Positions 1-8,646 of a stretch of DNA of 64,000 nt are shown here, in pieces. This stretch comes from Pseudomonadota bacterium (GTDB lineage: Bacteria; Bdellovibrionota_C; UBA2361; OMII01), in NCBI GenBank assembly GCA_026390555.1, contig JAPLFS010000035.1, positions 61,271-125,270 on the forward strand, given 5' to 3'. The position numbers and the translations under genes are program-made. Every line of letters starts with the position of its first letter. Within the stretch, counting starts at the first letter, position 1. The notes beneath the pieces were generated by a model. It ran no database searches and was not told where the DNA came from. It saw only the letters and a program-made list of their open reading frames with translations.

Positions 1-99
1 ATCCAGATACCAAGGCACTCGATCGGCTTCTAATTTTGGAAGCCAGCCAAGAAACAGAAGTATTATCGCAAGTAAGAATCCAGCACGCACATTTGTCAT
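1..99 (-). CDS. N-terminus of a membrane or exported protein (cut by window edge)
   Basis: On the minus strand an ATG at 99 opens a frame that runs off the left edge, 33 codons long. The residues seen begin MTNVRAGFLLAIILLFLGWL, a hydrophobic stretch typical of a signal peptide or membrane anchor, followed by a charged segment. Its ATG overlaps the TGA of the upstream oxidase gene by one base, so the two are probably co-transcribed and translationally coupled. Too little is visible to assign a family. Confidence 0.55.
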   Translation of the reverse strand, partial: MTNVRAGFLLAIILLFLGWLPKLEADRVPWYLD

Positions 100-1496
100 C
101 AAAAAATCTTACCTGGATTCATAACGCCATTAGGATCGAAAACGCCCTTAATGCCCTGCATTAAAGCGATCTCGGCCTCTGTGCGTGAATAATGGAGAAA
201 CTCCCTCTTAAGGAGGCCAACACCGTGCTCTGCCGAGATACTACCACGGTAGCGCTGCACCAAGCTAAAGATCTTATGGTCTGCCTCGTGGCAACCGCTC
301 CAGAAATCGTGATCTGAGATGGCGTCGGTCTTGAGCACGTTAATATGCAGATTCCCATCTCCAACGTGGCCGAATACAACAACACGGAGAGCTGGATAGG
401 CTGTATTGATTATTGCATGCAGCTCATGCAGAAAGGCCGGAATCGTACTAACCGGAACGGAGATGTCGTTTTTATGGATGGTGTAATTGTCCGATAGGGT
501 CTCGCTAATCAGATCCCTTAGGTTCATCAGCTCCTGGGCCTGAGCGCTTGATTCGCTCACTACAACGTCCTGTATCAGATCGTGCTCGTAAGCCTCTCCG
601 AATGCCGCTACAAGGCGCTCTGAAGCTGAGGGATCGTTTATCTCGCACTCGACCAATACATATGCGGGGAACTGATGGGCGAGGGGATCGCGTAATCCTC
701 GGTGTGTTAAGACCTCCTGCAGAGCGCGCCGCTCCATAAACTCAAAGGCGGAGAGATCTCGTAGGTTATTACGACAGTACGCTAGTAGGGGCAGGATGCC
801 CTCTGTGCTGCGTAGTCCGCACAGAACACGGGTGATATCGTTAGGGGGGCTAGTTAGTTTCAGCGTTACTTCAGTTATAATACCGAGCGTGCCCTCAGAG
901 CCTACGAAGAGATGGCGCAGATCGTAGCCAGTATTGTTTTTGAAAAGTGAGCCGTTTATCTCCAGCAGCTCGCCGTTACCGGTAATAACCTTTATCCCGA
1001 CCACCCAGTCACGAATATTGCCGTAACGGATTACACGGATACCGCCGGCGTTGGTTGCTAGCGCTCCTCCGATCTGAGCTGACCCGCGGCTTGAGAAATC
1101 AACCGGAAAGTAGAGCCCATGTTGAGTCGCTTGCGTTTGAATACGCTCCAGCACCACCCCAGCCTCACAGATGATCGTTCGGTCAACTGAATCAACCTGT
1201 ATGATCTTGCGCATACGTTCAAGCGATACGATCACCTCGCCATTAGTGGCCGTTGCTCCCCCACTTAAGCCCGTCCGTCCCCCTGATGGAACGATTGAGA
1301 CCCTCTCCCGGTTACAGAGCTTTACTATCTGTTGAACCTCTTCACTATTATTTGGCAGAACTACGAGGCACGGCGCCGGTTTGAAGTCCTTAATCCAGTC
1401 GCGACCATAGAATTCAAGCGAGGCTTGGTCCTCTAGAACGCTCTCAGGGGCCAGAAAGGCCCGCATCTGATCCGCTAACATATTGGAATTACTCAT
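99..1496 (-). CDS. FAD-linked oxidase, glycolate oxidase GlcD / D-lactate dehydrogenase type
   Basis: This 465-residue protein has the layout of the GlcD / D-2-hydroxyacid dehydrogenase family. An N-terminal FAD-binding (PCMH) domain carries the PSGGRTGLSGGA loop near residues 70-82. The FAD-linked oxidase C-terminal domain contains HVGDGNLHINVL and ends in the characteristic SAEHGVGLLKREFL and DPNGVMNPGKIF segments. Such enzymes oxidise glycolate, D-lactate or related 2-hydroxyacids in the cytosol or at the inner membrane; the substrate cannot be read from sequence. No glcE or glcF partner is visible, but the downstream gene is cut off by the window edge. The length is normal for the family and no motif is missing. 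Confidence 0.88.
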   Translation of the reverse strand: MSNSNMLADQMRAFLAPESVLEDQASLEFYGRDWIKDFKPAPCLVVLPNNSEEVQQIVKLCNRERVSIVPSGGRTGLSGGATATNGEVIVSLERMRKIIQVDSVDRTIICEAGVVLERIQTQATQHGLYFPVDFSSRGSAQIGGALATNAGGIRVIRYGNIRDWVVGIKVITGNGELLEINGSLFKNNTGYDLRHLFVGSEGTLGIITEVTLKLTSPPNDITRVLCGLRSTEGILPLLAYCRNNLRDLSAFEFMERRALQEVLTHRGLRDPLAHQFPAYVLVECEINDPSASERLVAAFGEAYEHDLIQDVVVSESSAQAQELMNLRDLISETLSDNYTIHKNDISVPVSTIPAFLHELHAIINTAYPALRVVVFGHVGDGNLHINVLKTDAISDHDFWSGCHEADHKIFSLVQRYRGSISAEHGVGLLKREFLHYSRTEAEIALMQGIKGVFDPNGVMNPGKIF

Positions 1497-1611
1497 GTAT
1501 ATTATCCTGAAGCAGTATGCTTAGTTATGAAGATTAGAGGATATACCAGGTAAGAACTCATAAATACCTTAACTGGTACTGGGCTCTTTAGTTTTGGAGC
1601 GAGTAACAACA

Positions 1612-2604
1612 ATGAAGTACCTCTCGGATCTTAAAGCAAACCTCACACAGTATAAAGACTGGATCGTAGATTGGCGCTGCTTGCCTGTCAGGGCCTGGAT
1701 TAAGGCCGCGGCATCTTATCGGTCGGGTGACTTTAGCCGGGCAGTAGAGCTCTATAAGCAGGGGCTCAGCGCGCACCCCTCTAGCCCAGCGCGGGTTAAT
1801 GCCCTACTAGATCTCTCCCATTGCCTTTTTCGACTGCGACGATTCGATGAAGCTGAGCAGTTTTTGCGACAGGCCTCTGTGGCAGCCCCAGATGAGCGCG
1901 AGATCTACGTAAGATTAGCAAGACTGCAACTATGGCTTGGACACTCCTCTGAGGCCGCATGGACCATACGTAGCTGCTTACAGAAGGTCTCAGTAGATCC
2001 GGAGTTAGCAACGATCTTTATCACCGCCGTTGTTGAAGGCGGGGGCTCTGCACACCTGATTCAAGAGGCGCACGAACTATTGAGGGATTTGCATTATGAG
2101 CGGGAGGCTTTTCCAAGGCTCGAGGTGGCGCGACTTCGCCTGGACTTTCTAATGACCGGTTCCGATCTAGCACGTGAGGATCTTGCAGCGTTAGCATCGG
2201 CAGATAAGGGGCCCTTTGAGGCGGTTGTGGCCTTTGCGCAGATCTTGCTCGATGATGGTAAAATAGCCTTTGCGCGGCAACATCTTCATAGGTCACTTGC
2301 GGTTTCTCCGGAGCACCCACGCACCCTAAGATTACTAGCCCGTACCTACACAGAGCCGGGTATTTTCTTCGAACCGGAGTATGCGGTTCAGATAGCAACG
2401 CGTGCCTGTCAGTCCACCGGCTGGAAGGGGATGCATGAGATGCACATGTTGGCGAAGGCTTACGCACTTAGCGGTGATAAGATCTCGGCGCTACTTATAG
2501 CTAGCAAGGCGAAAGATACTGGCAGACGGCTGCTCGGTACCTATCCAGAAGCCAACAATCTTGAGCGACTAATTGAGAGCCTTTCGATGGGCACGCAGGC
2601 TTAA
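1612..2604 (+). CDS. TPR-repeat protein, function unknown
   Basis: About 330 residues with repeated helix-pair signatures of tetratricopeptide repeats, for example SYRSGDFSRAVELYKQGLSA and LFRLRRFDEAEQFLRQAS, then more degenerate repeats to the C-terminus. There is no signal peptide or membrane segment, so a cytosolic scaffold or adaptor is likely. I chose ATG 1612, which has GGAG about ten bases upstream, over the in-frame TTG at 1594. The gene starts 115 bases from the divergent oxidase gene, so the two probably share a promoter region. No specific partner can be inferred. Confidence 0.7.
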   Translation: MKYLSDLKANLTQYKDWIVDWRCLPVRAWIKAAASYRSGDFSRAVELYKQGLSAHPSSPARVNALLDLSHCLFRLRRFDEAEQFLRQASVAAPDEREIYVRLARLQLWLGHSSEAAWTIRSCLQKVSVDPELATIFITAVVEGGGSAHLIQEAHELLRDLHYEREAFPRLEVARLRLDFLMTGSDLAREDLAALASADKGPFEAVVAFAQILLDDGKIAFARQHLHRSLAVSPEHPRTLRLLARTYTEPGIFFEPEYAVQIATRACQSTGWKGMHEMHMLAKAYALSGDKISALLIASKAKDTGRRLLGTYPEANNLERLIESLSMGTQA

Positions 2605-2649
2605 ACGTAGTAGAGAGACTTTTCTTTAAGATCGGTGCATCATGCTGTG

Positions 2650-2976
2650 ATGCAAACCCAAACACCCTGGCTATTAGAGCTTCTAGCAGTAGCAGCGGCC
2701 TCGCCCTTAACAGCGCAACTACCCTACTTTGAGGTCGCCTTTATCTCCTCTGGCAGGAGCTGTGGATTCGCTGTTTCTCCAGTGCGCCTAACCGATGGGG
2801 TTGCGGCTAGCTGCTGGATTGAGGGACAAGATGCGGCATTTGAGGCGATAATTAGTGGTGAGCTGACCCCGCAAAAGGCCTTTCTTAGTGATATGATAAG
2901 CATGCGGGGCGATCCGGAGGTGTTGCTTCGGGTGACAGCTTTGCTTGAGGCGTGTTCGCAGAGTTATCGGCAGTAG
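2650..2976 (+). CDS. Small SCP2-like (sterol-carrier-protein fold) protein
   Basis: A protein of about 108 residues whose second half matches the SCP2 pattern: a segment of the type 'F..ii.GeltPqkAFlsd.i.mrGDpevllrv..LLea'. SCP2 domains bind lipids or fatty acyl groups, and small stand-alone versions are common in bacteria with no defined role. ATG 2650 is used; a GTG at 2635 is also in frame, and neither has a strong ribosome binding site. It follows the TPR gene by 45 bases on the same strand and may share its transcript. The family call rests on pattern only. Confidence 0.55.
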   Translation: MQTQTPWLLELLAVAAASPLTAQLPYFEVAFISSGRSCGFAVSPVRLTDGVAASCWIEGQDAAFEAIISGELTPQKAFLSDMISMRGDPEVLLRVTALLEACSQSYRQ

Positions 2977-3025
2977 TGCTCGAGTGGCCCTGGACAAATA
3001 AGCAGCTGTAATAGTTACTAGATAA

Positions 3026-3240
3026 GTAACTAGTCAGTATATTCTAGAAATATTCGTATACGGTAATGACACTCAATTGCCCCTCAGGGGTCGATTTGCG
3101 GAGCAAATCGGGGGTGATAATATTAACTGGTCACAAAATCTGCCGTCCCCGATCAGGGGACGACCAATCGAATTACCTATGAAACTTCGCCGTAATCTAA
3201 GTAGCTTGAATCGCTACATTAAACTACGGTGACCAGTTAC
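3026..3240. repeat. MITE-like repeat, copy A (terminal inverted repeats, internal hairpins)
   Basis: The element begins GTAACTAGTCA (3026-3036) and ends GTGACCAGTTAC (3229-3240), which form imperfect terminal inverted repeats. An internal TTAACTGGTCAC lies at 3123-3134. The right half (3123-3240) reappears inverted at 35100-35178 with roughly 80% or better identity by eye. The left half holds two small hairpins, including CGATTTGCGGAGCAAATCG at 3092-3110, that recur near 12924. It fills almost the whole 310-base gap before the sufU-like gene, so that gene's promoter must lie in or beside it. Confidence 0.65.
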
Positions 3241-3286
3241 ACACCAGTTTGACGAGGATACCCCTAACCAATGTATACTCCCCAAT

Positions 3287-3742
3287 ATGCTTGATGAAGT
3301 TTACCAGGAGGTTATCCTGGACCACTATAAAGCGCCCCGCTACCAGGGGGTGCTGATCCATCCGGACCGTAAGGTAGATCTGTATAATCCGCTATGCGGA
3401 GATCAGATCTCGTTGATGGTAAAGTTTGCGGACAATAAGATCTCTCAGATCGCGTTCACTGGCCATGGCTGCTCTATTAGTCAGGCCGCCGCTTCAATTA
3501 TGTCCGAACTTATGCTTGGAAAAACTAAGCAGGAGGCGCAGCGGCTCTCTGGGCTTTTTCGCCGGATGATACGGAGCGAGGCTTCAGGAGACTGCCTTGA
3601 GGTGCTAGGGGATGCGCTCGCACTTGAGGGCATTAAGCGTCACTCGGCCCGCATAAAGTGCGCGCTCTTGGCTTGGGACTGCATCGACCGCGCCCTCTTA
3701 GAGGTTGTGCCCCCGAGCAGTATGCGTAACGAGTTGCCGTAA
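3287..3742 (+). CDS. sufU: SufU/IscU-like iron-sulfur cluster scaffold
   Basis: A 151-residue NifU N-terminal/SufU-type protein. The three conserved cluster or zinc-binding cysteines are visible in NPLCGD, GHGCSISQAAAS and RIKCALLAW, and the aspartate after the first cysteine is kept. The protein starts LDEVYQEVILDHYKAPR, typical of SufU. It receives sulfur from a SufS-type desulfurase and supports Fe-S cluster assembly in the cytosol. No sufS, sufB, sufC or sufD lies in the window, so it stands alone here. The gene follows a MITE-like repeat and is convergent with the response regulator at 3761. Confidence 0.85.
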   Translation: MLDEVYQEVILDHYKAPRYQGVLIHPDRKVDLYNPLCGDQISLMVKFADNKISQIAFTGHGCSISQAAASIMSELMLGKTKQEAQRLSGLFRRMIRSEASGDCLEVLGDALALEGIKRHSARIKCALLAWDCIDRALLEVVPPSSMRNELP

Positions 3743-3760
3743 TAGCGCTATTAAGCTGCG

Positions 3761-4432
3761 TTAGATCGAGATTAACCCGGCAGAGATCGCAATCTTTGCA
3801 AGCTCTGCGTTGCTCTTTATCCCAAGTTTCCTAAGGATATTTGAACGGTGGGTGTCGACGGTACGGGTGCTGATATGGAGCTGCTGCCCGATATCCTTAT
3901 TTTTCTGGCCATTTGCAAGGTGCACCATAATCTCCCGTTCACGGTGCGAGAGCTTCGCCAGTAGTGAGGCTGGCCCATTATTAGCTTCATCATCGCCCGA
4001 CATGAACTTATCCGTCACGCTGGGGCTCAGATAGGTGCCCCCATCAACTATGGCATCGATAGCGAACTCCATCTCTGAGAGGCCAGATTGCTTAGGTACA
4101 AACCCGCGTGCACCGGCCTGCAGAGCAGCGCGAATATTATTGCCGTTCTCAGTTGCAGAGAGGATCAGTACCGGCGCCTGACACCCAAGCTTCTTAAGCG
4201 ATAGCATGGTCTCAAGGCAGCTTGAGCTTGGAATGGCGAAATCAAGCACTATCACATCAGGGGAGCAGGCTGAAATCTGAGAGAGTAGCTCAGCGCTATC
4301 GGCAGCATGACCGATGACCTCGTACTTTTGATTAGCGTTGAACGCTTTTGATAGCGCCTGTCGCAAAACCAGGTGCTCATCTACCAGGAAAAGCTTTATG
4401 GGACACGAACCGTTCCTAATGTTTTCCTGCAT
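3761..4432 (-). CDS. NarL/FixJ-type response regulator (REC + LuxR HTH)
   Basis: A 223-residue two-domain regulator. The N-terminal receiver domain has acidic residues near 17-18, a phospho-acceptor aspartate in DVIVLDFAIP near residue 60, and a conserved lysine in VPKQSG near 115. The C-terminal LuxR/GerE helix-turn-helix contains LSHREREIMVHLANGQKNKD and STRTVDTHRSNILRKLGI. It is expected to activate or repress transcription after phosphorylation by a sensor kinase. No histidine kinase is next to it, so it is an orphan here and its targets are unknown. Confidence 0.88.
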   Translation of the reverse strand: MQENIRNGSCPIKLFLVDEHLVLRQALSKAFNANQKYEVIGHAADSAELLSQISACSPDVIVLDFAIPSSSCLETMLSLKKLGCQAPVLILSATENGNNIRAALQAGARGFVPKQSGLSEMEFAIDAIVDGGTYLSPSVTDKFMSGDDEANNGPASLLAKLSHREREIMVHLANGQKNKDIGQQLHISTRTVDTHRSNILRKLGIKSNAELAKIAISAGLISI

Positions 4433-4608
4433 GGCAAATCCCCTTGATACTGTTAATTACACAGTTAATTACATAGCGTCGTAGCGAGATCTCTCTTATG
4501 AGAGCTCACTATCTTTGCTACCTAGTGTTACGGATTATTCTTAAAGGGAGTTAATACTTTAGGGCTAAAAAGATAGGAATTTTACCGTAACTGCCTATTT
4601 GTAGGGTG

Positions 4609-5538
4609 TTACACCCACTCGCGTGGTTCCTGTAGTGCAGCCATGAGTGTGGCTTCAGGGCTCCCCTCATTAATAATTGGGCAGTAGTCCCAGCGCACCA
4701 AGGCAGGCAGCGACATCAGGATCGATTCGGTCCTACCACCCGTTTGCAAGCCGAAATGAGTGCCGCGATCATAGAGTAGATTAAATTCAACGTAGCGTCC
4801 CCGTCGTTGCAACTGAAACTGCCTCTGCAGCTCTGAATATTGTAGCTCCTTGCGGCGCAGGACGATCGGCAGGTACTGCTCAGTAAATGCAAAGCCGATC
4901 TCTTTGCTAAACGCAAAGAGTTTTTCAAGATCTGCTCTGTCATCACTATCTCGACCGAGGTAGTCATAAAAGATTCCACCGATGCCGCGTGCTTCCTTGC
5001 GATGCGGTAAGTAGAAGTACTCATCACACCATTTTTTAAAGCGGGGGTAGTGTGCAGGATCGTGCCTATCGCAGGAACGTTTCAATACCTGGTGAAAGTG
5101 CCGAGCGTCCTCTTCAAAGAGATAGTACGGAGTAAGATCCGAGCCACCACCGAACCAGCTTTTCTCTCCTAGCTCGATGTAACGAAAATTTGCGTGGGTT
5201 GTTGGCACCATCGGTGAGTGCGGATGAATAACAAGAGAGGTTCCGGTGGCAAAGAACGGCAGCTCGACCTCGCCGGCGCCAAGCTTCGATGCAAAGCTTG
5301 CGGGCATAGTTCCCTGAACGGAGCTAAAACTTACCCCCGCCTTTTCGAATACAGCGCCATTTGCCAGTATGCGCGTTAATCCACCGCCGCCATCTCCCCC
5401 ATGAATATCTGTTCTAGTCCATTCATCGCTCTGAAAGGTCGCTTTACCATCTAGCGCTTCTAGGCTTGAGCAGATATGGGATTGGATATCACGAAAAAGT
5501 AGCTGGGCTCTTTCACGCATGGGAGTTTCTTGGCTCAC
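4609..5538 (-). CDS. hemF: Oxygen-dependent coproporphyrinogen III oxidase
   Basis: A 309-residue protein of normal HemF length with family signatures in order: GGGLTRILANGAVFEKAGVS, THANFRYIE, WFGGGSDLTPYY, a region with HRKEARGIGGIFYDYL, and the C-terminal RYVEFNLLYDRGTHFGL. HemF converts coproporphyrinogen III to protoporphyrinogen IX using O2 in the haem pathway, so the host lives with oxygen at least part of the time. Its ATG overlaps the stop of the upstream aminotransferase by four bases, indicating co-transcription. No other haem gene is present in the window. Confidence 0.95.
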   Translation of the reverse strand: MSQETPMRERAQLLFRDIQSHICSSLEALDGKATFQSDEWTRTDIHGGDGGGGLTRILANGAVFEKAGVSFSSVQGTMPASFASKLGAGEVELPFFATGTSLVIHPHSPMVPTTHANFRYIELGEKSWFGGGSDLTPYYLFEEDARHFHQVLKRSCDRHDPAHYPRFKKWCDEYFYLPHRKEARGIGGIFYDYLGRDSDDRADLEKLFAFSKEIGFAFTEQYLPIVLRRKELQYSELQRQFQLQRRGRYVEFNLLYDRGTHFGLQTGGRTESILMSLPALVRWDYCPIINEGSPEATLMAALQEPREWV

Positions 5539-6677
5539 GACTGCAACTCCGCAAGAGATGCGGCAGTGGCGTGCGCAATATCAACGGGAACACCGAGCGC
5601 CGAGATCGTTAAACCGAGCGCAGATATAGACGCCATTACATCGAATGGATCAACGAAGCCCATATGCCCGATGCGCACGATCTTGCCCTTAAATTTGCCC
5701 TGGCCCCCAGCTAGTCTAATGCCGTAGCCGCTTCTGACCGATGAACGGAGCGTGTCGGCATCTATAGATGGGTGTGGAAAGAAGCCCGTTACACTAGGGC
5801 AGGGAGCATCTGGCGCGAGTAGTTCGCACCCGAGTGCCAGCACGCCAGCCCGCGCCATGCGTGAGAGCAGAGCGTGGCGCTTATAGATCTGATCAAGCCC
5901 CTCAGTTTTAAAGAGATCAATTGCAGCGTTAAGCCCAACGATAATGGTTGAAGCTGGGGTCCAGGCGGTTTCACCAGAGGCCAGCGCCTTTCTCTCTATT
6001 GAGAGATCAAAATATAGGGTGCGCTTTGGGGTAGCCTCAACAACCTGCCAGGCATGCGGCGAAAGCGCCATTACCGATAATCCTGGCGGTAGCATCAACG
6101 CCTTCTGTGAGCCAGCGATATAGATGTCTAGGATCGAGGGGTCACCTGGGGGTGGTGTCGTTACACAGGATGAGATGCCGTCTACAATGGTAAGCATTTT
6201 AGGCGCGAGTTTCTTAACCTCGCGTATGGAGCTCTCGACAGGATGGAGCACCGTTGTTGAGGTTTCGGCGTGTTGAATACAGAACGCTTTAGCGAGTGGA
6301 TTGGCAGATACCGCAGCATGTACCTGTTCAAGCGTTAGGGCTGCACCCCAAGCAACCTCAATCTCGTGTACCTGTAGTTGTAGACGCTCTGCAATTTTAG
6401 CCCAACGAGCACCAAATAGACCTCCGTTTACGGTGATGATGGTATCACCAGCCTGGCAGGTGTTAAGTAGGGCCGCCTCCATAGCTCCGGTGCCGGTGCA
6501 GGCCAGGAAGATCGGATCACTGTCCCAGCTGAGCAGCCACCGCACCCCCGCACAGGCCTTTAGGAGCTCTGCCTTAAAGACCTCACTACGATGGTGCAAC
6601 ATCGGCTGCTCCATGGCCTGTAGGACCTTATGTGGAATGATCGTCGGGCCTGGAGTTAATAGACGCTCTTTATACAT
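5535..6677 (-). CDS. Class V aminotransferase, alanine-glyoxylate / serine-pyruvate type
   Basis: About 380 residues of a fold-type I PLP enzyme. It starts YKERLLTPGPTIIPHKVL, typical of serine-glyoxylate and alanine-glyoxylate aminotransferases, and carries the PLP lysine in AGSQKALMLPPG. The aspartate that contacts PLP is in TIVDGISSC. I chose ATG 6677, where homology begins, over the upstream ATG at 6752, which would add 25 residues not resembling the family. It overlaps hemF by four bases. With the glycolate-oxidase-type gene at 99-1496 it could convert glyoxylate to glycine, but that link is inferred. Confidence 0.85.
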   Translation of the reverse strand: MYKERLLTPGPTIIPHKVLQAMEQPMLHHRSEVFKAELLKACAGVRWLLSWDSDPIFLACTGTGAMEAALLNTCQAGDTIITVNGGLFGARWAKIAERLQLQVHEIEVAWGAALTLEQVHAAVSANPLAKAFCIQHAETSTTVLHPVESSIREVKKLAPKMLTIVDGISSCVTTPPPGDPSILDIYIAGSQKALMLPPGLSVMALSPHAWQVVEATPKRTLYFDLSIERKALASGETAWTPASTIIVGLNAAIDLFKTEGLDQIYKRHALLSRMARAGVLALGCELLAPDAPCPSVTGFFPHPSIDADTLRSSVRSGYGIRLAGGQGKFKGKIVRIGHMGFVDPFDVMASISALGLTISALGVPVDIAHATAASLAELQS

Positions 6678-6848
6678 AGTAAAGTACCGTTTTGAATGAA
6701 CTCGCTCGTTAGAACACCGCGGGTGGCAAGAGACTTGCCATTGCTTAAGCATCGCTTATGGATCGCTTAAGGCAGAAGCCCCCGGTGTTTAGTGGGGCGA
6801 CCACATGCTGATGCTAATTCAACTGGTTAGCTCTAGCAAGGAATCGTA

Positions 6849-6876
6849 GTGAGTTGGCAGTGAGTTGGCAGTGAGT
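6849..6876. repeat. Short tandem repeat upstream of the flagellar operon
   Basis: The 11-mer GTGAGTTGGCA occurs twice in tandem and then half again. It sits about 75-100 bases before the first flagellar-cluster gene, in the promoter region between divergent genes. Its role is unknown. Confidence 0.6.
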
Positions 6877-6952
6877 CAATGGGATGACGGCAGCGTACAC
6901 TACATATATGGCTTTTTGACACAGTTGTTGGTTTTTTGAAGGGGAACGAAGC

Positions 6953-7858
6953 ATGCTAAATCAGCTCTCTTTATGGCAGATGATGGTCGATCTTGGACTT
7001 ATAACCGCTATTTTGGTTATGGCGCTTAGGTGGATGAAGGGCTCCAGGGCACAGGCGCTCCTGCCGCAAACCCTAGAGCTTGAGGCGAGCCTTAGAAACC
7101 TGATTGACGAAGCTGAGGCCTCCGGGCGGCAGCTCAACGACCAGCTCCTGCGTCGTGAGAGCAATATACAGAAGTATCTGACGGAGCTTGAGGAGTCGGA
7201 GCGGCGCATTACTCGCTCAGTTATTGAGGGGGAGGAGGTCAGTAAAAGGCTTGAGGTCGCGGCCAGTGCTGCGCAACGTAATGCAACGCAACGCAACGCT
7301 GCGCAAAGCAACGCTACGCAAAGCAACACTGCACAACAGGAACGGGGCGACAGTTATAAAGCTAGAGCATACGCAGTAGAGCTCGATGATGCTGAAGCCC
7401 CAGCACCGCAAGCACGTGCACCGCAAGCACGTACGACGCGTAGCGCAGCTGAAGCTCCAGCCGCTACAACTCAGCAAGCTCCTCGGCGCAGCGCTCCTGT
7501 ACAGAGTAGCGCTGCCGTGCAGCATAGTTCATATAGCAATGCACCAAAGATTATCTCGCGTCCACCATCTGCCGCGGGGAACACTACGCAGGCGTATCAA
7601 AAAGCTGCGCAGCCAAGTAGTAGTGAGCTACAGCAGATCTACGCGCTAGCTGAGCAGATGTTGAAGCAGGGTGCAGAGTTCGAGCAGGTCGCACAACGCA
7701 CGAAGTTGCCACTAGATGGGGTAAAGATGCTCTCTCAGATGATCGAGATCGAGCGTGATGAGGAGTCAACGCAGGAGCTGCAGGCAGGTCAGGTAATAGC
7801 AGGGGATCCGCGGCTCGGTGCGCTCGGAACAACCCGTCGTCAAACAAACGTGCGCTAG
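6953..7858 (+). CDS. DUF2802-like flagellar-cluster protein with repeat-rich linker
   Basis: 301 residues. An N-terminal hydrophobic segment (about residues 8-26) is followed by a coiled-coil region (about 40-95) rich in E, L and R. Next comes a low-complexity linker (about 105-220) with five imperfect pentapeptides of type A-x-Q-x-N and two APQAR units. The C-terminal helical domain reads SELQQIYALAEQMLKQGAEF and LPLDGVKMLSQMIE. Small membrane proteins of this layout (DUF2802) commonly sit just before flgF in deltaproteobacterial flagellar operons. The function is unknown. It lies 11 bases before flgF and is almost certainly in the same transcript. Confidence 0.6.
   Translation: MLNQLSLWQMMVDLGLITAILVMALRWMKGSRAQALLPQTLELEASLRNLIDEAEASGRQLNDQLLRRESNIQKYLTELEESERRITRSVIEGEEVSKRLEVAASAAQRNATQRNAAQSNATQSNTAQQERGDSYKARAYAVELDDAEAPAPQARAPQARTTRSAAEAPAATTQQAPRRSAPVQSSAAVQHSSYSNAPKIISRPPSAAGNTTQAYQKAAQPSSSELQQIYALAEQMLKQGAEFEQVAQRTKLPLDGVKMLSQMIEIERDEESTQELQAGQVIAGDPRLGALGTTRRQTNVR
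7268..7342. repeat. In-frame 15-bp repeats (five units) coding for A-x-Q-x-N pentapeptides
   Basis: Five consecutive 15-base units encode AAQRN, ATQRN, AAQSN, ATQSN and TAQQE inside the linker of the DUF2802-like gene. The 15-base period keeps frame, so copy number can change without breaking the protein. A second pair of exact 15-mers (7403-7417 and 7418-7432, encoding APQAR twice) lies further along the same linker. Confidence 0.8.
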
Positions 7859-7869
7859 GAGCATAAGAG

Positions 7870-8628
7870 ATGGATATCGGAACCTACGCTGCCGCCTCAG
7901 GGGGGGTGCTTCAGATGAGAAAGCTGGAGGTACAGAACCACAATCTAGCTAACATCGATACGGTCGGTTTTAAGGGGCAGTACGTCGTACCTATACAACA
8001 ATCGTTTGATCAAACCTTGGCGAGCACGCTTGATAATGATCCATTTGGGGCGGCAGATCACGCGCGCGTACCGAATGTCGCTGATGTCGGCACCGCAATT
8101 GATTTTAGTCAGGGCCCGATTCGAAATACAGGTAATCCCTTTGATGCTGCACTCCGTAACGCCAACGATTTTTTCGTTATCAATTCACCTCAGGGGCCGC
8201 TCTACACGAGGGCTGGTAATTTCGCTATATCGCAGAACGGCGAGCTGATTACACAGGATGGACTGCAGGTACAGGGGGATGGTGGCGCAATCCTAATCCA
8301 GGCACCTGGAGCTCGTATTACGCAGGATGGAGGTATTCAGATCGGGGCTAATACGGTTGGTCGGCTGCAGGTAGTGCACTTCGATGATACCACAGGATTG
8401 GAAGCTGTATCAGCTGCGCGATTTCGCATAGCTGGAGGGGCGCAGCCGGTTCAAGTTGAGCCGTACGTTGAGCCGCAAACGATCGAGATGTCAAATGTGT
8501 CTGCAATTACGGGGATGATCGATCTGATCACGACCAATCGGGCCTTCGATGCATATTCGAAGGCAGCGCAAACGATTGATAGTTTAAATCAGATCTCAAT
8601 TAATCAGGTAGGTAAACGGATATCGTAA
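7870..8628 (+). CDS. flgF: Flagellar basal-body rod protein FlgF
   Basis: 252 residues of the flagellar rod/hook family. The N-terminus has AASGGVLQMRKLEVQNHNLANIDTVGFK, which contains the rod-protein 'NNLAN..T.GFK'-like motif. The middle has GPLYTRAGNFAISQNGELIT, and the C-terminal helix ends in MIDLITTNRAFDAYSKAAQT. FlgF is the proximal rod subunit next to FlgG. It precedes flgG by 18 bases with a ribosome binding site in between. Length and motifs are normal. Confidence 0.93.
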   Translation: MDIGTYAAASGGVLQMRKLEVQNHNLANIDTVGFKGQYVVPIQQSFDQTLASTLDNDPFGAADHARVPNVADVGTAIDFSQGPIRNTGNPFDAALRNANDFFVINSPQGPLYTRAGNFAISQNGELITQDGLQVQGDGGAILIQAPGARITQDGGIQIGANTVGRLQVVHFDDTTGLEAVSAARFRIAGGAQPVQVEPYVEPQTIEMSNVSAITGMIDLITTNRAFDAYSKAAQTIDSLNQISINQVGKRIS

Positions 8629-8646
8629 CGAAACTGAGGAAAAACT

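Noticed and set aside
2021..2467. Long antisense open frame across the TPR gene
   Set aside because: It mirrors the codon pattern of the TPR gene, has arginine/proline/alanine-rich text and no domain.
6849..6876. TTGGCA tandem repeats as a sigma-54 promoter for the flagellar operon
   Set aside because: The GG and GC elements are not ten bases apart; the spacing is off by one.
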